A DNA stretch of 64,000 bases, taken from assembly GCF_000590925.1 (NCBI RefSeq), contig NZ_CP004372.1, forward strand, positions 1,717,001-1,781,000, given 5' to 3'. Numbering within the stretch: the stretch's first letter is position 1; each line of letters opens with the position of its first letter. Source of the stretch: Roseibacterium elongatum DSM 19469 (GTDB taxonomy: Bacteria; Pseudomonadota; Alphaproteobacteria; Rhodobacterales; Rhodobacteraceae). Positions 39,228-48,819 of this stretch are shown piece after piece. The notes below the pieces were generated by a model. The model was not told where the DNA came from. It made no database searches and was given only the letters and a program-made list of their open reading frames with translations. The translations under genes and the position numbers were made by a program.

Positions 39228-39899
39228 TCAATGCGTCGGAAAGAGATGGATCTCGAGCACCGTGTTGCGCGGGTCGGCCCGAAGGGCGTGCATCACCGCG
39301 TCGGCCACGTCCTCGGGCCTGAGTTTATCGGGCTTGGCCTGGTCGAAAAAGGGCGTGTCCACCATGCCGGGCGCAATGACGGTGCAGCGCCCGCCCCAGT
39401 CGCGCATCTCCTCGGCCAGGTTGCCGGCAAAGCCATGCACGAACCATTTCGACGCCCCGTAGATCGAGCCCTTGATATGGCGGCGCCCGGCGGCCGAGCC
39501 GGTCAGCACGAGGCTGCCCTTGTTCGGCTTGAGGTGGGGAATCGCGGCCTTGGCCGTGTAGAGCAGCCCCATGATATTGAGATCGACGAGGCCGCGCCAT
39601 TCCTCGGGGTCGCCGGCCTCGGTGCCCGGTGTGCCAAGGCCGCGGCCGGCATTGGCGAAGGCCGCGTCGAGGCCGCCGAAATGATCGACAGCCCGCTGCA
39701 GGGCCGCGGCCTGATCGTCGTAGGAGGTCGCGTCGCCGGGCAGGGCGAGGGCCTGCTCGCCGATCTCGGCCGCCAGCGCGTCGAGCTTGTCGGCGGAGCG
39801 GGCGAAAAGCGCGACGTTCCAGCCGGCCTTGGCGGCGGCATGGGCGGTGGCGGCGCCGATGCCCGTGGAGGCGCCGGTGATGAAGAGGGTCTTGGTCAT
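39228..39899 (-). CDS. Short-chain dehydrogenase/reductase
   Basis: A 223-residue classical SDR. The cofactor motif is TGASTGIG (residues 8-15), NAG is present (ANAGRG), and the catalytic Ser-Tyr-Lys set is SAA...YGASK. It is closest to the YdfG-type NADP serine/3-hydroxy acid dehydrogenases; the substrate is unknown. The ATG at 39899 has GGAGATC upstream. Confidence 0.87.
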   Translation of the reverse strand: MTKTLFITGASTGIGAATAHAAAKAGWNVALFARSADKLDALAAEIGEQALALPGDATSYDDQAAALQRAVDHFGGLDAAFANAGRGLGTPGTEAGDPEEWRGLVDLNIMGLLYTAKAAIPHLKPNKGSLVLTGSAAGRRHIKGSIYGASKWFVHGFAGNLAEEMRDWGGRCTVIAPGMVDTPFFDQAKPDKLRPEDVADAVMHALRADPRNTVLEIHLFPTH

Positions 39900-40000
39900 G
39901 GGAGATCTCCTTGGTGGTTGCGGGGTCAACATGGGCCGCAGGGCCGGGTTCCATCGCCCGGGATTGTGCGTCGCGGTGCAGGCGCTAGAGTGACGCCACC

Positions 40001-40645
40001 ATGCGCGAGACCGACCTCTACCCCCCGATCAAGGCCTTTCTCGAGGATGCCGGCTATGATGTGAAGGGCGAGATCGGCCCGGCCGACGTGATGGCGGTGA
40101 AGGACGGCGCCGAGCCGGTGATCGTGGAGTTGAAAACGGGCTTTTCGCTGGCGCTGTTTCACCAGGGGATCGCGCGTTTGGCGGTCAGCGAGGCGGTGTA
40201 TCTTGCCGTGCCGCGCGGCCGGGGGCGGGCCTTTGGCAAGGCGCTGGCCGACAACGTGAAACTGGCGCGGCGCCTGGGCCTGGGCCTGTTGACGGTGCGG
40301 CTGGAGACGGGGCTGGTCGAGGTGCATTGCGATCCGGGGCCCTATGCACCGCGCCGCAACGCGCGGCGGCGCGATGCGATGCTGTCGGAATTCGCGCGCC
40401 GCCGGGGCGACCCGAGTGCGGGCGGCACGCAAGGGGTGCGGATGACGGCCTATCGGCAGGACGCGCTGGCCTGCGCGCGGCATCTGGCGGGTCAAGGCCC
40501 GTGCAAGGGGGCGGCGGTGAAAGCCGCGACAGGGGTCGTGCGCGCCACGACGATCATGCGGGACAATCACTATGGCTGGTTCGTCAAGGTCGAGACGGGG
40601 ATCTATGCGCTGAGCGCGGCGGGGCAGGCGGCGCTGTCGGGCTGA
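40001..40645 (+). CDS. DUF2161 PD-(D/E)XK-like protein
   Basis: A 214-residue protein of the DUF2161 family, related to restriction-type phosphodiesterases. It starts MRETDLYPPIKAFLE, and the nuclease-like core PADVMAVK...IVELKTGF lies near residues 27-47. The C-terminal part resembles a winged helix (VRMTAYRQDALACARHLA). Its biological role is unknown. It is followed by strong hairpins and a recurring intergenic motif. Confidence 0.82.
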   Translation: MRETDLYPPIKAFLEDAGYDVKGEIGPADVMAVKDGAEPVIVELKTGFSLALFHQGIARLAVSEAVYLAVPRGRGRAFGKALADNVKLARRLGLGLLTVRLETGLVEVHCDPGPYAPRRNARRRDAMLSEFARRRGDPSAGGTQGVRMTAYRQDALACARHLAGQGPCKGAAVKAATGVVRATTIMRDNHYGWFVKVETGIYALSAAGQAALSG

Positions 40646-40678
40646 GGGATTGCGCCGCCTTTGGCGTCGCCCGGGGAA

Positions 40679-40711
40679 GCGAGGCAAGGGGCATCGAGCC
40701 CCTTGCCTCGC
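40679..40711. terminator. Strong 14-bp hairpin after the DUF2161 gene
   Basis: A perfect 14-bp inverted repeat with loop ATCGA, followed at 40714-40728 by a smaller hairpin (ACGTGC/GCACGT). There is no T-run, so its termination efficiency is uncertain. It directly precedes the recurring motif at 40729. Confidence 0.5.
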
Positions 40712-40728
40712 TGACGTGCTGCGCACGT

Positions 40729-40760
40729 GGCATATTTGAAGGATAAAGATGGGGGCGGGG
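40729..40760 (+). repeat. Recurring intergenic motif, copy 1
   Basis: The motif GGCATATTT...GGATAAAGAT followed by G-rich sequence ends 9 bp before the yjbQ start. A second copy is at 48554-48585. Its position just upstream of start codons suggests a regulatory or leader role. Confidence 0.55.
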
Positions 40761-40769
40761 AGGCATGCC

Positions 40770-41196
40770 ATGCAGACGGAATTCGAGATCGAGACGCGCG
40801 GGGCCGGGATGGTCGCGTTCACGGGGCGATGTGGCGCGGTGGATTGCAGGGCAGGGCGACGGGGTGCTGACGCTGATGGTGCGCCACACCTCGGCCAGTC
40901 TGGTGATCCAGGAAAACGCCGATCCGGATGTGCAGGCGGACCTGATGGGGTTTTTCGACCGGTTGGTCCCGCCGGCCGACGACCCGTCGATGCGGTGGCT
41001 GGCCCATGTGCTGGAGGGGCCGGACGACATGCCGGCCCATATCAAGGCGGCGTTGTTGCCGGTGTCGTTGCAGGTTCCGGTGCTGGGCGGGCGGATGCGT
41101 TTGGGGACATGGCAGGGCATCTACCTGGTCGAGCATCGGGCGCGGCCCCATCGGCGGCGCGTGGCGGCGCATTTCCTGCCCGACCGGGCGGGGTGA
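40770..41196 (+). CDS. yjbQ: YjbQ/UPF0047 family protein (one frameshift in this sequence)
   Basis: A YjbQ-family protein, linked to thiamin phosphate synthase-like activity. The N-terminus MQTEFEIETRGAGMV is in one frame and continues as GDVARWIAGQGDG in the next. The break lies at the G4 run 40823-40826, and removing one G restores a 141-residue protein. The metal-site region HTSASLVIQENAD and the terminal GTWQGIYLVEHR are intact. GGGGAGG precedes the ATG. Confidence 0.87.
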
Positions 41197-41362
41197 GTCC
41201 GTTTCGCCACCCTTGATCCCCCTTGATCTTGTGGCGGGAATTGACCTCTACCCAAGCCCTGACCGCTGACCTATAGTGCCTGTGGATAAGTGGGCATCAG
41301 ACCCAAGGTATGAGGCAGGCGCGGCGAGATCCCCGCGCGATGGGACAGGAAAGGGGACGGCC

Positions 41363-41830
41363 ATGCGCTGCCCGTTTTGCGGAAATGTAGACACCCAGGT
41401 GAAGGATTCGCGCCCGGCCGAGGATCACGTGGCGATCCGGCGGCGGCGCTTTTGCCCGGCCTGTGGGGGGCGGTTCACCACCTATGAACGCGTGCAGCTG
41501 CGCGATCTGGTCGTCGTCAAGTCGAACGGCAAACGTGAGGATTTCGAGCGCGACAAGCTGGAGCGCTCGGTGCGGATCGCGTTGCAGAAGCGCCCCGTCG
41601 AGCCCGAGCGGATCGACCAGATGATTTCGGGCATCGTGCGCCGTCTGGAAAGCATGGGCGAGACGGATATCCCGTCGAAAACCATCGGCGAGATCGTCAT
41701 GGAGCGCCTGGCCGCGATCGACACTGTCGCCTATGTGCGGTTTGCCAGCGTCTACAAGAATTTTCAGGCCACGGACGATTTCGAGGATTTCCTGGCCGAG
41801 TTGCGACCGCCGGTGCAGCCCGGCAGCTGA
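41363..41830 (+). CDS. nrdR: Transcriptional repressor NrdR
   Basis: A 155-residue regulator of ribonucleotide reductase genes. The zinc ribbon is at C3, C6, C31 and C34, and the ATP-cone follows ([16 protein letters not shown]). It is the first gene of the nrdR-ribD-ribE-ribBA-ribH-nusB cluster common in alphaproteobacteria and ends 3 bp before ribD. Confidence 0.95.
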   Translation: MRCPFCGNVDTQVKDSRPAEDHVAIRRRRFCPACGGRFTTYERVQLRDLVVVKSNGKREDFERDKLERSVRIALQKRPVEPERIDQMISGIVRRLESMGETDIPSKTIGEIVMERLAAIDTVAYVRFASVYKNFQATDDFEDFLAELRPPVQPGS

Positions 41831-41833
41831 CCC

Positions 41834-42948
41834 ATGGACCATGACGAGCAGGACGCGCGCTGGATGCGTCTGGCGCTGGCGCTGGGGGCGTCGGGGGCAG
41901 GGGCGGTGCTGGCCCAACCCGGCGGTGGGCTGTGTGATCGTCAAGGCGGGGCGCGTCATCGGGCGCGGCTGGACGCAGCCAGGGGGGCCGGCCCCATGCC
42001 GAGGTGGTGGCGCTGGCGCAGGCCGGGTCGCACGCCCATGGGGCGACGGCCTATGTCAGCCTCGAGCCGTGCAATCATCATGGACAGACACCGCCCTGTT
42101 CCGAGGCGCTGATCGCGGCCGCGCTTGCGCGGGTCGTCGTCGCCACGCGTGACCCCGACCCGCGCACCGATGGCGGCGGCGTGGCGCGGCTGCGCACCGC
42201 CGGAATCGCCGTGCAGACCGGGGTGTGCGAGGCCGAGGCCCTGCGCGATCACGCGGGGTTTCTGACCCGTGTCCGGCTGGGGCGGCCCGCCGTGACGCTG
42301 AAGCTGGCGGCGACATTGGACGGGCGGATCGCCACGGCCACCGGGGAAAGCCGCTGGATCACGGGCCCGCAGGCGCGGCGCTGGGTGCATGGCGCCCGGG
42401 CGCGGCATGATGCGGTGCTGGTCGGGGCGGGAACGGCGCGGGCCGATGACCCGTCGCTGACCGTGCGGGGCCTGGGGATGGTGCATCAGCCGGTGCGCGT
42501 GGTGCTGTCACGGCGATTGGACCTGCCGCTCGACAGCACCCTTGGCCGGACGGCGCGGCAGGTGCCGGTCTGGATCTGCCATGGCCCCGATGCCCCGGCC
42601 AGGGCCCGCGACCGCTGGGACGCGGCGGGCGCGACACTGATCGAGGTGGCGGCCGGGCCGGGGGGGCAGCTTGACGGTGCGGCGGCGCTGGCGGCCCTTG
42701 GGGCCAGGGGGCTGACGCGGGTGTTCTGCGAAGGCGGCGGGGCCTTGGCCGCGACGTTGCTGGCGGCGGATCTGGTGGACGACCTGGCCATGTTGGCGGC
42801 CGGTCTGGCGCTTGGGGCCGAGGGCACGCCTTCGATCGGCGCGATGGGGATCGCGGCCCTGTCGGACGCGCCGCGCTTCGCCTTGCGCGATACGCAGGTG
42901 CTGGATGGGGACGTGCTGTCGCTCTGGTCGCGATCGGCCGAGGCGTAG
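41834..42948 (+). CDS. ribD: Riboflavin bifunctional deaminase/reductase RibD (two frameshifts in this sequence)
   Basis: RibD carries out the second deamination and the reduction steps of riboflavin synthesis. Its start (MDHDEQDARWMRLALALG) is in one frame and WPNPAVGCVIVKAGRVIG in another, while HAEVVALAQAG and the zinc site EPCNHHGQTPPC lie in a third. The breaks fall in the G5 run 41892-41896 and the G6 run 41982-41987; one fewer G in each gives a 370-residue protein with both domains intact. The reductase domain reads TLDGRIATATGESRWITG. It follows nrdR by 3 bp. Confidence 0.92.
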
Positions 42949-42967
42949 CCGGCCCGCCCGGCGCGGG

Positions 42968-45058
42968 TCAGCCCCGGCCGCGCCACAGATGGCTGTAATC
43001 CGAAAGCCAAGCCTGCAGCCTTGCCAGCGCCCGGAGCCGCACGGGGCGCGCGCCGGTCTGGCCTCGGGACAGACGGTCCACCGCGATTTCGACGGGGCAG
43101 GGCCGGTCTGTCACCGGGTCGTGATAGCGCGGATAGGCGATCAGGGCGGCATGGACCAGCGCCGGCAGCGATACCCGCGCCGACCGGCGCGCGGGCACGT
43201 CGCCAAGGTCGGTCGTCAGGCCCCACCCGGCATAGAAGGGCGCGCCCAGGGTGGTCACGGGAACACCACGGATCAGTGCCTCGAACCCCATGTTCGAGGT
43301 CATGGTCACGACGCGATCGGCCGCGTTCAGCCAGGCGTCGGCATCTGCCCTGTGCGCGACGTGATCGGCCAGCGCGGCGAGGCGGTCCTCGGGGATCTGG
43401 CCGGGGCGCAATCCGGCCTCGACATCCGGGTGCGGCTTGTACACGATCCATTCCGAAGGGTGCAGCCGCCGCGCGGTGCGCAGCAGTTCCTCGTTGGTGC
43501 AGATTTCTCCGGCACCCAGCCGGATCGACGCATCATCCTCGACCTGGCCGGGCACGAGGATCATGGCGCGGCCCGTGGGGGGGCGGGTGACCGCGGTCGC
43601 GCCATCGAGATTGTATTTCGTCAGACGCAGTTTGCGCAGCCGGCCCAGCAGACGCTCGGCACGGCGCAGCGCCTCGGGCCGGGCGAGGGCGGCCTGGGCG
43701 ATCAGCTGTTCCAGCCGGCTGTCCCGCGTCGGGTCGTAGTAGATGCCCAGATCGTCGAGGACCAAGGACAATGGCGGAACAAGGGCCGCGCCCAACCCGC
43801 GCGAGCGCAGAAACCCGTCCTCGACCCTGTGCAGGGGGCGGTCGGCCTGTGCGCAGGCCGCGCGGAGGGGGCGGGTCTCGTGACCGGACCAGACCATGAC
43901 GGGGCGGCCATCGGCGGCGGCGCGCGCGGGCTCGTCGATGAAATCCAGCGTGCCGCCCGAGGTCTGGAACATGGCCCTGAGATGCCGACGTTTCCACCGC
44001 CGCATGCCGACGGCGACATGGCCGGTGCGATCCTCGCGCCAGGCGCGGGTCATCGCCTCGAGCGCGCCGAGCGCCGTTTCGATGTCGCACAGGCGGTCGT
44101 CATAGGGATCGTACCAGGTCGGGTAGAGGATGAGCGCGGCGGCCACCAGTTGCGCGCGGCTGAGCGTCCGGTTGCGGCGCGCCGGTATCGGCCGCCGGTC
44201 GTCGGTCAGGCCCCAGCCGGCGTAGAACGGCACGCCGAAGGTCACCGGGCGATGGCCGGCCATGATGGCCTCGAACCCCAGTTGCGAGCTCACGGTGTAG
44301 ACCGCACGCGCGCCCTCGAACAGGCGCTGGGGCGAGATCGGACGATCCTCGATCACGACGCCCTCGGGCAGGGTGGCCGGATCGAAATGGCCGTGGCGGT
44401 GGCCGCTGCGCGTCTCAGGGTGGGTCTTGATGACGATCTGCGCGTCGGGGTGATCCTGCCGTGCCCAGGTCAGCATCTCGGCGAAACTGTCGGCATTGGC
44501 CGCCCCCAACCGGACCGAGGCATCGCCGCGCGTCTGGTCGATGACCAGCACGTAGCCGGGCGGGGGCGGGGCAAGATCGGGATCGGTGGCGGAATATTTC
44601 GTCAGGTGGGCGTCGGCGATCCGCGCCATGACTTCGCGCGCGCGGTCCATCAGGGCGGTGTTGTCCAAGGGATGACGCGCCAGAATATCCTCGAGATCCG
44701 AGGGGCGCGACGCATCGAAATGCATGCCCTGGCCGTCGATCACCAGCCCCAGTGGGGCGTCGCCCGAGCGGCCGGGATGCAGCGAGCGCAGAAACGCGTC
44801 CTCGATCCGCACCAGGGTGGCATCGCTGGCAGTGGCGGCTTTCTCGCCGCGGGGGGCATAGCGCGAATGACCCCAGACAAGCACGCAATCCTCCGGCCCC
44901 GGTTTGCCCAGGCGCAGGTCGTATCCGGCTAGGGTCAGGATGCGCCGGACGCGCGCGTTGGTGAGAAACCCGGCGTTGAAATGGTAGGCCCGCTGCCGCG
45001 CACCGGTTCCCGCGTGGTTGGAAGCGGATCGCGGGCGCATGTCGGCAGCCCCGGGCAC
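42968..45058 (-). CDS. kpsC: Capsular polysaccharide biosynthesis protein KpsC
   Basis: A 696-residue protein with two tandem Kdo-transferase halves. Each half has a VRIEDAFLRS/HRVEDGFLRS motif, a KTHPE/KPHPD motif, and an FYAGWGLT motif (about residues 278-285 and 620). KpsC builds the beta-Kdo linker joining capsule to lipid. The start is a GTG at 45058 directly after the wza-like stop, or an ATG at 45040. It is the last gene of the three-gene capsule operon, facing the ribD end with a 19-bp gap. Confidence 0.88.
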   Translation of the reverse strand: MPGAADMRPRSASNHAGTGARQRAYHFNAGFLTNARVRRILTLAGYDLRLGKPGPEDCVLVWGHSRYAPRGEKAATASDATLVRIEDAFLRSLHPGRSGDAPLGLVIDGQGMHFDASRPSDLEDILARHPLDNTALMDRAREVMARIADAHLTKYSATDPDLAPPPPGYVLVIDQTRGDASVRLGAANADSFAEMLTWARQDHPDAQIVIKTHPETRSGHRHGHFDPATLPEGVVIEDRPISPQRLFEGARAVYTVSSQLGFEAIMAGHRPVTFGVPFYAGWGLTDDRRPIPARRNRTLSRAQLVAAALILYPTWYDPYDDRLCDIETALGALEAMTRAWREDRTGHVAVGMRRWKRRHLRAMFQTSGGTLDFIDEPARAAADGRPVMVWSGHETRPLRAACAQADRPLHRVEDGFLRSRGLGAALVPPLSLVLDDLGIYYDPTRDSRLEQLIAQAALARPEALRRAERLLGRLRKLRLTKYNLDGATAVTRPPTGRAMILVPGQVEDDASIRLGAGEICTNEELLRTARRLHPSEWIVYKPHPDVEAGLRPGQIPEDRLAALADHVAHRADADAWLNAADRVVTMTSNMGFEALIRGVPVTTLGAPFYAGWGLTTDLGDVPARRSARVSLPALVHAALIAYPRYHDPVTDRPCPVEIAVDRLSRGQTGARPVRLRALARLQAWLSDYSHLWRGRG

Positions 45059-45062
45059 CAGT

Positions 45063-46220
45063 CTACTGACCGAGGGACGAAAGCGTGTCGGCCGTGCCCA
45101 CGGCGCTGGTCAGAGTGCCCGTCAGAGCGCTGATGGCGCTGTTCCACTGGGTGATCGGGGCCGAGGTCACATAGACCGTGTCGTCGTCGCGGATGACGAA
45201 ATCGCGTGCCTCGAACATGCCGGTCGGCGCCGTCAGGTCAAGAACATAGACGAAGCGCTGCGTGCCGATCAGGTCCGAGCGGCCGAGCACGGCATTGGCC
45301 ATTTCCTCGGGTTCGTTCCTGAGAACGAAGACGCCGGTTGGGTCGGCCTGGGCCGTGTTCAGACCGCCGACCGAGGCGATGGCCTCGATCGCGGAAATTG
45401 TCTGGCTTTCGAAGGGCACGATCGTCTGCGACGCGGTGGCCCCGAGCGCGGTAAAGCTGCGCCCGTCTTCCTCGACCAGAATGCGGTCGCCGTCGCGCAG
45501 GGCGATGTCGACCTCGGGCTCGCGGAAGATGTCCTGATACCAGACCGTCCCGGAATGGCTGCCGCGGATCACCGTGACCTGCGTGATCTCGGGGTTGGGG
45601 GTGACGCCCCCCGCCGCGGCCAGAACGCCGGACAGACGCCGTGTCGAGCGTTCGATCGGGTAGACCCCTTCGCCGCCGACCTGCCCCGACAGGATCACGG
45701 TGGCCCCGTCGCCGACCTCGCGTTCGATGATGACCTGGGGGTCGGGGGTTTGTTCGTCGAGGTTGCGGGTGATGATTTCGCGCAGCTGTTCCGGCGTGTT
45801 CCCGGCCGCGCGGATGCGCCCGGCATAGGGGATGAAGATGAACCCGGCGCCATCGACCTGCACCCCCGAGACGACCGAGGCGTTCGCCCCCTCGCCCGCC
45901 AGCAGGCCGTCGGTGACGTTTTCGTAGATGGTCAGGCGCAGGATGTCGCCGGGGCGGATGATCTCGGTATTGGCGTTGCCCGCATTCAGCAGCGCCGCGG
46001 GAAAGCTCATGGCCGGCACGGCCGAGGTGACGGCGGTCACGCGGCTGTTGACCTCGACCACGAAGGCGTCGCCCTCGCGCTGGACCGAGGCGGCGTAGAT
46101 CTGATTGCGTGTCGGGCCCGCCGAGGGCAGAAAACCGTTCAGCATCCCGCATGACGAGACAGCCGATACAACGGCAAAAAGCACGACCGGGCGGGCCGCT
46201 TTCAACGCCTGCGATGTCAC
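45063..46220 (-). CDS. Polysaccharide export outer-membrane lipoprotein (Wza/KpsD-like)
   Basis: A 385-residue lipoprotein with a signal ending VSSC (Cys24 lipidation site). A Poly_export domain (RPGDILRLTIYEN, about 90-190) is followed by two SLBB-like domains (about 193-300). It should form the outer-membrane channel for capsule export. It starts 93 bp after kpsS and ends 4 bp before kpsC. The ABC transporter genes (kpsMT, kpsE) are not in the window. Confidence 0.88.
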   Translation of the reverse strand: MTSQALKAARPVVLFAVVSAVSSCGMLNGFLPSAGPTRNQIYAASVQREGDAFVVEVNSRVTAVTSAVPAMSFPAALLNAGNANTEIIRPGDILRLTIYENVTDGLLAGEGANASVVSGVQVDGAGFIFIPYAGRIRAAGNTPEQLREIITRNLDEQTPDPQVIIEREVGDGATVILSGQVGGEGVYPIERSTRRLSGVLAAAGGVTPNPEITQVTVIRGSHSGTVWYQDIFREPEVDIALRDGDRILVEEDGRSFTALGATASQTIVPFESQTISAIEAIASVGGLNTAQADPTGVFVLRNEPEEMANAVLGRSDLIGTQRFVYVLDLTAPTGMFEARDFVIRDDDTVYVTSAPITQWNSAISALTGTLTSAVGTADTLSSLGQ

Positions 46221-46313
46221 GGAGTGGGCTCCTTACGCTCTGAAACTGCCTCGGGTCGTCTTTTTATTGCCGCTGAAGGTAGCGAATTCCGCGCCCATAA
46301 GGAAGCCCTCGTG

Positions 46314-47603
46314 TCATTTCACGAGGTTGAGGTGTTGCCGCGGTGCCGGACGCCCGGCCTCGAGCGCGTCATAGGGGTCTTCGGCGCTGAGCATCATGTC
46401 CACGACCTGGCGCAGCAATTGCCGCCGCCCGCGCGCCGAGTAGAAGCTGCCGGTGACCTGCGAGGTTTCCAGCAGGTAGTGGCGGTAGTCGCGATAGGCC
46501 CGGCTGTCGGGGCGCTGCGGCATCTGGAAGAAGTCGCTGAGCGGCTGGTCGGACACGAATTCCGGCTTGAGATACACGGCCTGGCCGAATGCCTTGAGCG
46601 GCAGGCCGCGCCACAACGCCTGTTGCGCGGCCGTCGAGTTGACGGTGACCGCGCTGCGCGCGTCGTTGAGCAACGGCGCAAGCTTGCCGCCGCGCACGTA
46701 ATGGACGCGGTGCGCCACACCATGGTGCCGCGCGATGCGCCGGATGTCGGCGCGAATGGGCGCGCGGCCATCCTCCAGCGGGTGGGCCTTGAATACCAGA
46801 TGGTGGTGGGTGGGTGCCCCATTGGCAAAGCCCGTGATCAGCACCTCGAGAAAGTCGGTCATGCTGTCGAAGGGGCCGTGATCGCGAAAACTGGCATCAT
46901 GTTCCAGCTGCAGCAAGGCCAGATGAAAGGGAAAGCCGCCGGTCTTGACGCGCAACGTGGCCCGCACACGATCCATCCAGTGCCAGGGCATCATGGCCAG
47001 CCGCCTGAGATAAAGGCGAAACTCCTGCCGGACACTCAGCGCGCGATGCGGCCGAAAGGCGGCGTAGCGGGCATTCCCGACCATGACGAACCAATGGTAG
47101 AGCGCGCCGTAAAAGACGTGATGGCGCATGTCACCCCAGCGCGCGGGGGCGTCCGGCAGGTCGAGGTCCAGCCCAGTGAGGGCGTGACGCATGGCCGCGA
47201 CATCGGTGGTCATGACGCGCGAATGCCCGTTCGCGCCGCCGCGTTCATAGGTCACCCAATAGGGGCGCAGGTAGCCTTCCTCGAAGACATGGACGGTGAG
47301 GCCGCGGGCGCGGGCGGCGGCGATGGCGGTGGCGTGGATCGGGCGGGTGTCGCCATAGAGCACCAGATCGGTGATCGCCTTGGCGTCGAGCAGCTGCGCG
47401 ACCGTCTCGGGCCAGGTCTCGATCGGGTCGGTCTGGGCGATGTAGCTTGCGCGATCGGACCAGAACACCTCGTCCCCGCGGTTGAACCCCACACGCCAGA
47501 CCCGTGCGCCCGCATCGGTCAGCAGGCGTGACAGGCGCGCGAAGAAAGGGCCATGCGGACCCTGAAGAAAAAGGAAACGGCGCTGTGTCGGTCGCGGGGT
47601 CAA
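46314..47603 (-). CDS. kpsS: Capsule biosynthesis protein KpsS
   Basis: A protein of about 429 residues of the KpsS/LipB family that adds the first Kdo to phosphatidylglycerol. It begins with FLFLQGPHGPFF and contains VHVFEEGYLRPYW, VFKAHPLEDGR and VNSTAAQQALWRGLPLKAFG. No ATG fits the N-terminus; a TTG at 47603 with AAAAGG about 8 bases upstream is the best start. The same frame stays open antisense for about 3 kb further upstream, which is not coding. It is the first gene of the operon. Confidence 0.82.
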   Translation of the reverse strand: MTPRPTQRRFLFLQGPHGPFFARLSRLLTDAGARVWRVGFNRGDEVFWSDRASYIAQTDPIETWPETVAQLLDAKAITDLVLYGDTRPIHATAIAAARARGLTVHVFEEGYLRPYWVTYERGGANGHSRVMTTDVAAMRHALTGLDLDLPDAPARWGDMRHHVFYGALYHWFVMVGNARYAAFRPHRALSVRQEFRLYLRRLAMMPWHWMDRVRATLRVKTGGFPFHLALLQLEHDASFRDHGPFDSMTDFLEVLITGFANGAPTHHHLVFKAHPLEDGRAPIRADIRRIARHHGVAHRVHYVRGGKLAPLLNDARSAVTVNSTAAQQALWRGLPLKAFGQAVYLKPEFVSDQPLSDFFQMPQRPDSRAYRDYRHYLLETSQVTGSFYSARGRRQLLRQVVDMMLSAEDPYDALEAGRPAPRQHLNLVK

Positions 47604-47810
47604 CGAAGATACCTTTTCAAACAGCCGGGAACCCGCCGGATGACGGGAGACCCATAGCCTGCCTGGCAGATCTGAACAATTCCTTGCGGCGGGGGCGGGG
47701 CGGGAATGCGGCCCGGCTGTGGCCGGCGGCCCACGGTGCAAACCCACTTGCCCCCAAGGTGGTGGTGGCGCTAGGTCGGGCGGACTCGTTTGCTTAGGGA
47801 GCGGCCCCCA

Positions 47811-48401
47811 ATGTTTACTGGATTGATCACCGATATCGGCACCCTGCGCGGTGTGGATCACCGCGGCGACCTGCATGCCCGGATCGGCACCGGCTATGAC
47901 ATGGCCACGGTCGAGATCGGCGCCTCGATCGCCTGCGATGGCGTCTGCCTGACAGTGACGGCCAAGGGAGACGACTGGTTCGAGGTGGATATCTCGGCCG
48001 AGACGGTCTCGAAGACGACCCTGGGCGACTGGGCCGAGGGCAAGCGGGTGAACCTGGAGCGGTCTTTGCGTGTGGGCGATGAGTTGGGCGGTCATATCGT
48101 GTCGGGCCATGTCGATGGCGTGGCCGAGATCGTGGCAACGGAAGACGAGGGCGAGTCGACGCGCTTCACCTTCCGCGCGCCCGAGTCTCTGGCACGCTTC
48201 ATCGCGCCGAAAGGGTCGGTCGCGCTGAACGGGACCTCCCTGACGGTGAACGAGGTCGAGGGGGCCACGTTCGGGGTTAACATCATCCCCCACACCAAGG
48301 AGATGACGACCTGGGGCGATGCCGGGGCGGGCGATTGGGTGAACCTGGAGATCGACACGCTGGCCCGCTACGTCGCGCGGTTGCAGGACTGGCCGGGCTG
48401 A
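47811..48401 (+). CDS. ribE: Riboflavin synthase (alpha subunit)
   Basis: A 196-residue enzyme that converts two lumazines to riboflavin and a pyrimidine. It has the two lumazine-binding repeats (MFTGLITDIG, ASIACDGVCLTV; then LGGHIVSGHVDG, VALNGTSLTVNEV). AGGGAG precedes the ATG. It is separated from ribD by the minus-strand capsule operon. No FMN riboswitch was recognised in the 207-bp leader. Confidence 0.95.
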   Translation: MFTGLITDIGTLRGVDHRGDLHARIGTGYDMATVEIGASIACDGVCLTVTAKGDDWFEVDISAETVSKTTLGDWAEGKRVNLERSLRVGDELGGHIVSGHVDGVAEIVATEDEGESTRFTFRAPESLARFIAPKGSVALNGTSLTVNEVEGATFGVNIIPHTKEMTTWGDAGAGDWVNLEIDTLARYVARLQDWPG

Positions 48402-48553
48402 GGGCCGGGCCGCGCGCCGAGAGGGGGGAGCGCCCGCCGCACGCGCCCTGCGGGCACATTTGGCGGGCGCTGGCCGGGCTGTCGCCGGCGGCCCGGATCG
48501 GCTCGCGGCGGTCCAGTCGTTGCGTGCGAGGTCGGCTGCGGGCGCCTCCGGCG

Positions 48554-48585
48554 GGCATATTTTGCGGGATAAAGATCGGGGCGGG
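48554..48585 (+). repeat. Recurring intergenic motif, copy 2
   Basis: GGCATATTTT...GGATAAAGAT and trailing GGGGCGGG, directly before the start codon at 48586. It matches copy 1 at 40729-40760 closely. It lies at the end of a GC-rich, gene-free leader downstream of ribE. Confidence 0.55.
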
Positions 48586-48819
48586 ATGGCGCGGGACGTG
48601 GTGATGCGGTCGATCGAGGATGGCTCGGCGCAACGCTGTGTTGACCTGATCCGGCTGGGATCGGGCGGTTGGGCGTTCGTCGAATGCCGCCGCGATCCCG
48701 AAGATGACCATGGCTGGCGGCGGGTGACCGCGCCCCTGGGCGGGTTCGCATCGGAGGGCGAGGCCCTTGTCGCGGCGCGGCGCGCGGTGGCATGGTTGGC
48801 CCAGGAGGATCGCGCATGA
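48586..48819 (+). CDS. Small hypothetical protein
   Basis: A 77-residue soluble protein (MARDVVMRSIEDGSAQRCVD). It sits inside the riboflavin cluster between ribE and ribBA and overlaps the next gene by 4 bp (ATGA), so the two are probably translated together. No domain recognised. Confidence 0.6.
   Translation: MARDVVMRSIEDGSAQRCVDLIRLGSGGWAFVECRRDPEDDHGWRRVTAPLGGFASEGEALVAARRAVAWLAQEDRA

Noticed and set aside
47604..47810. FMN riboswitch in the ribE leader
   Set aside because: None of the conserved RFN helices or the AGGG/CCC-type core could be found.
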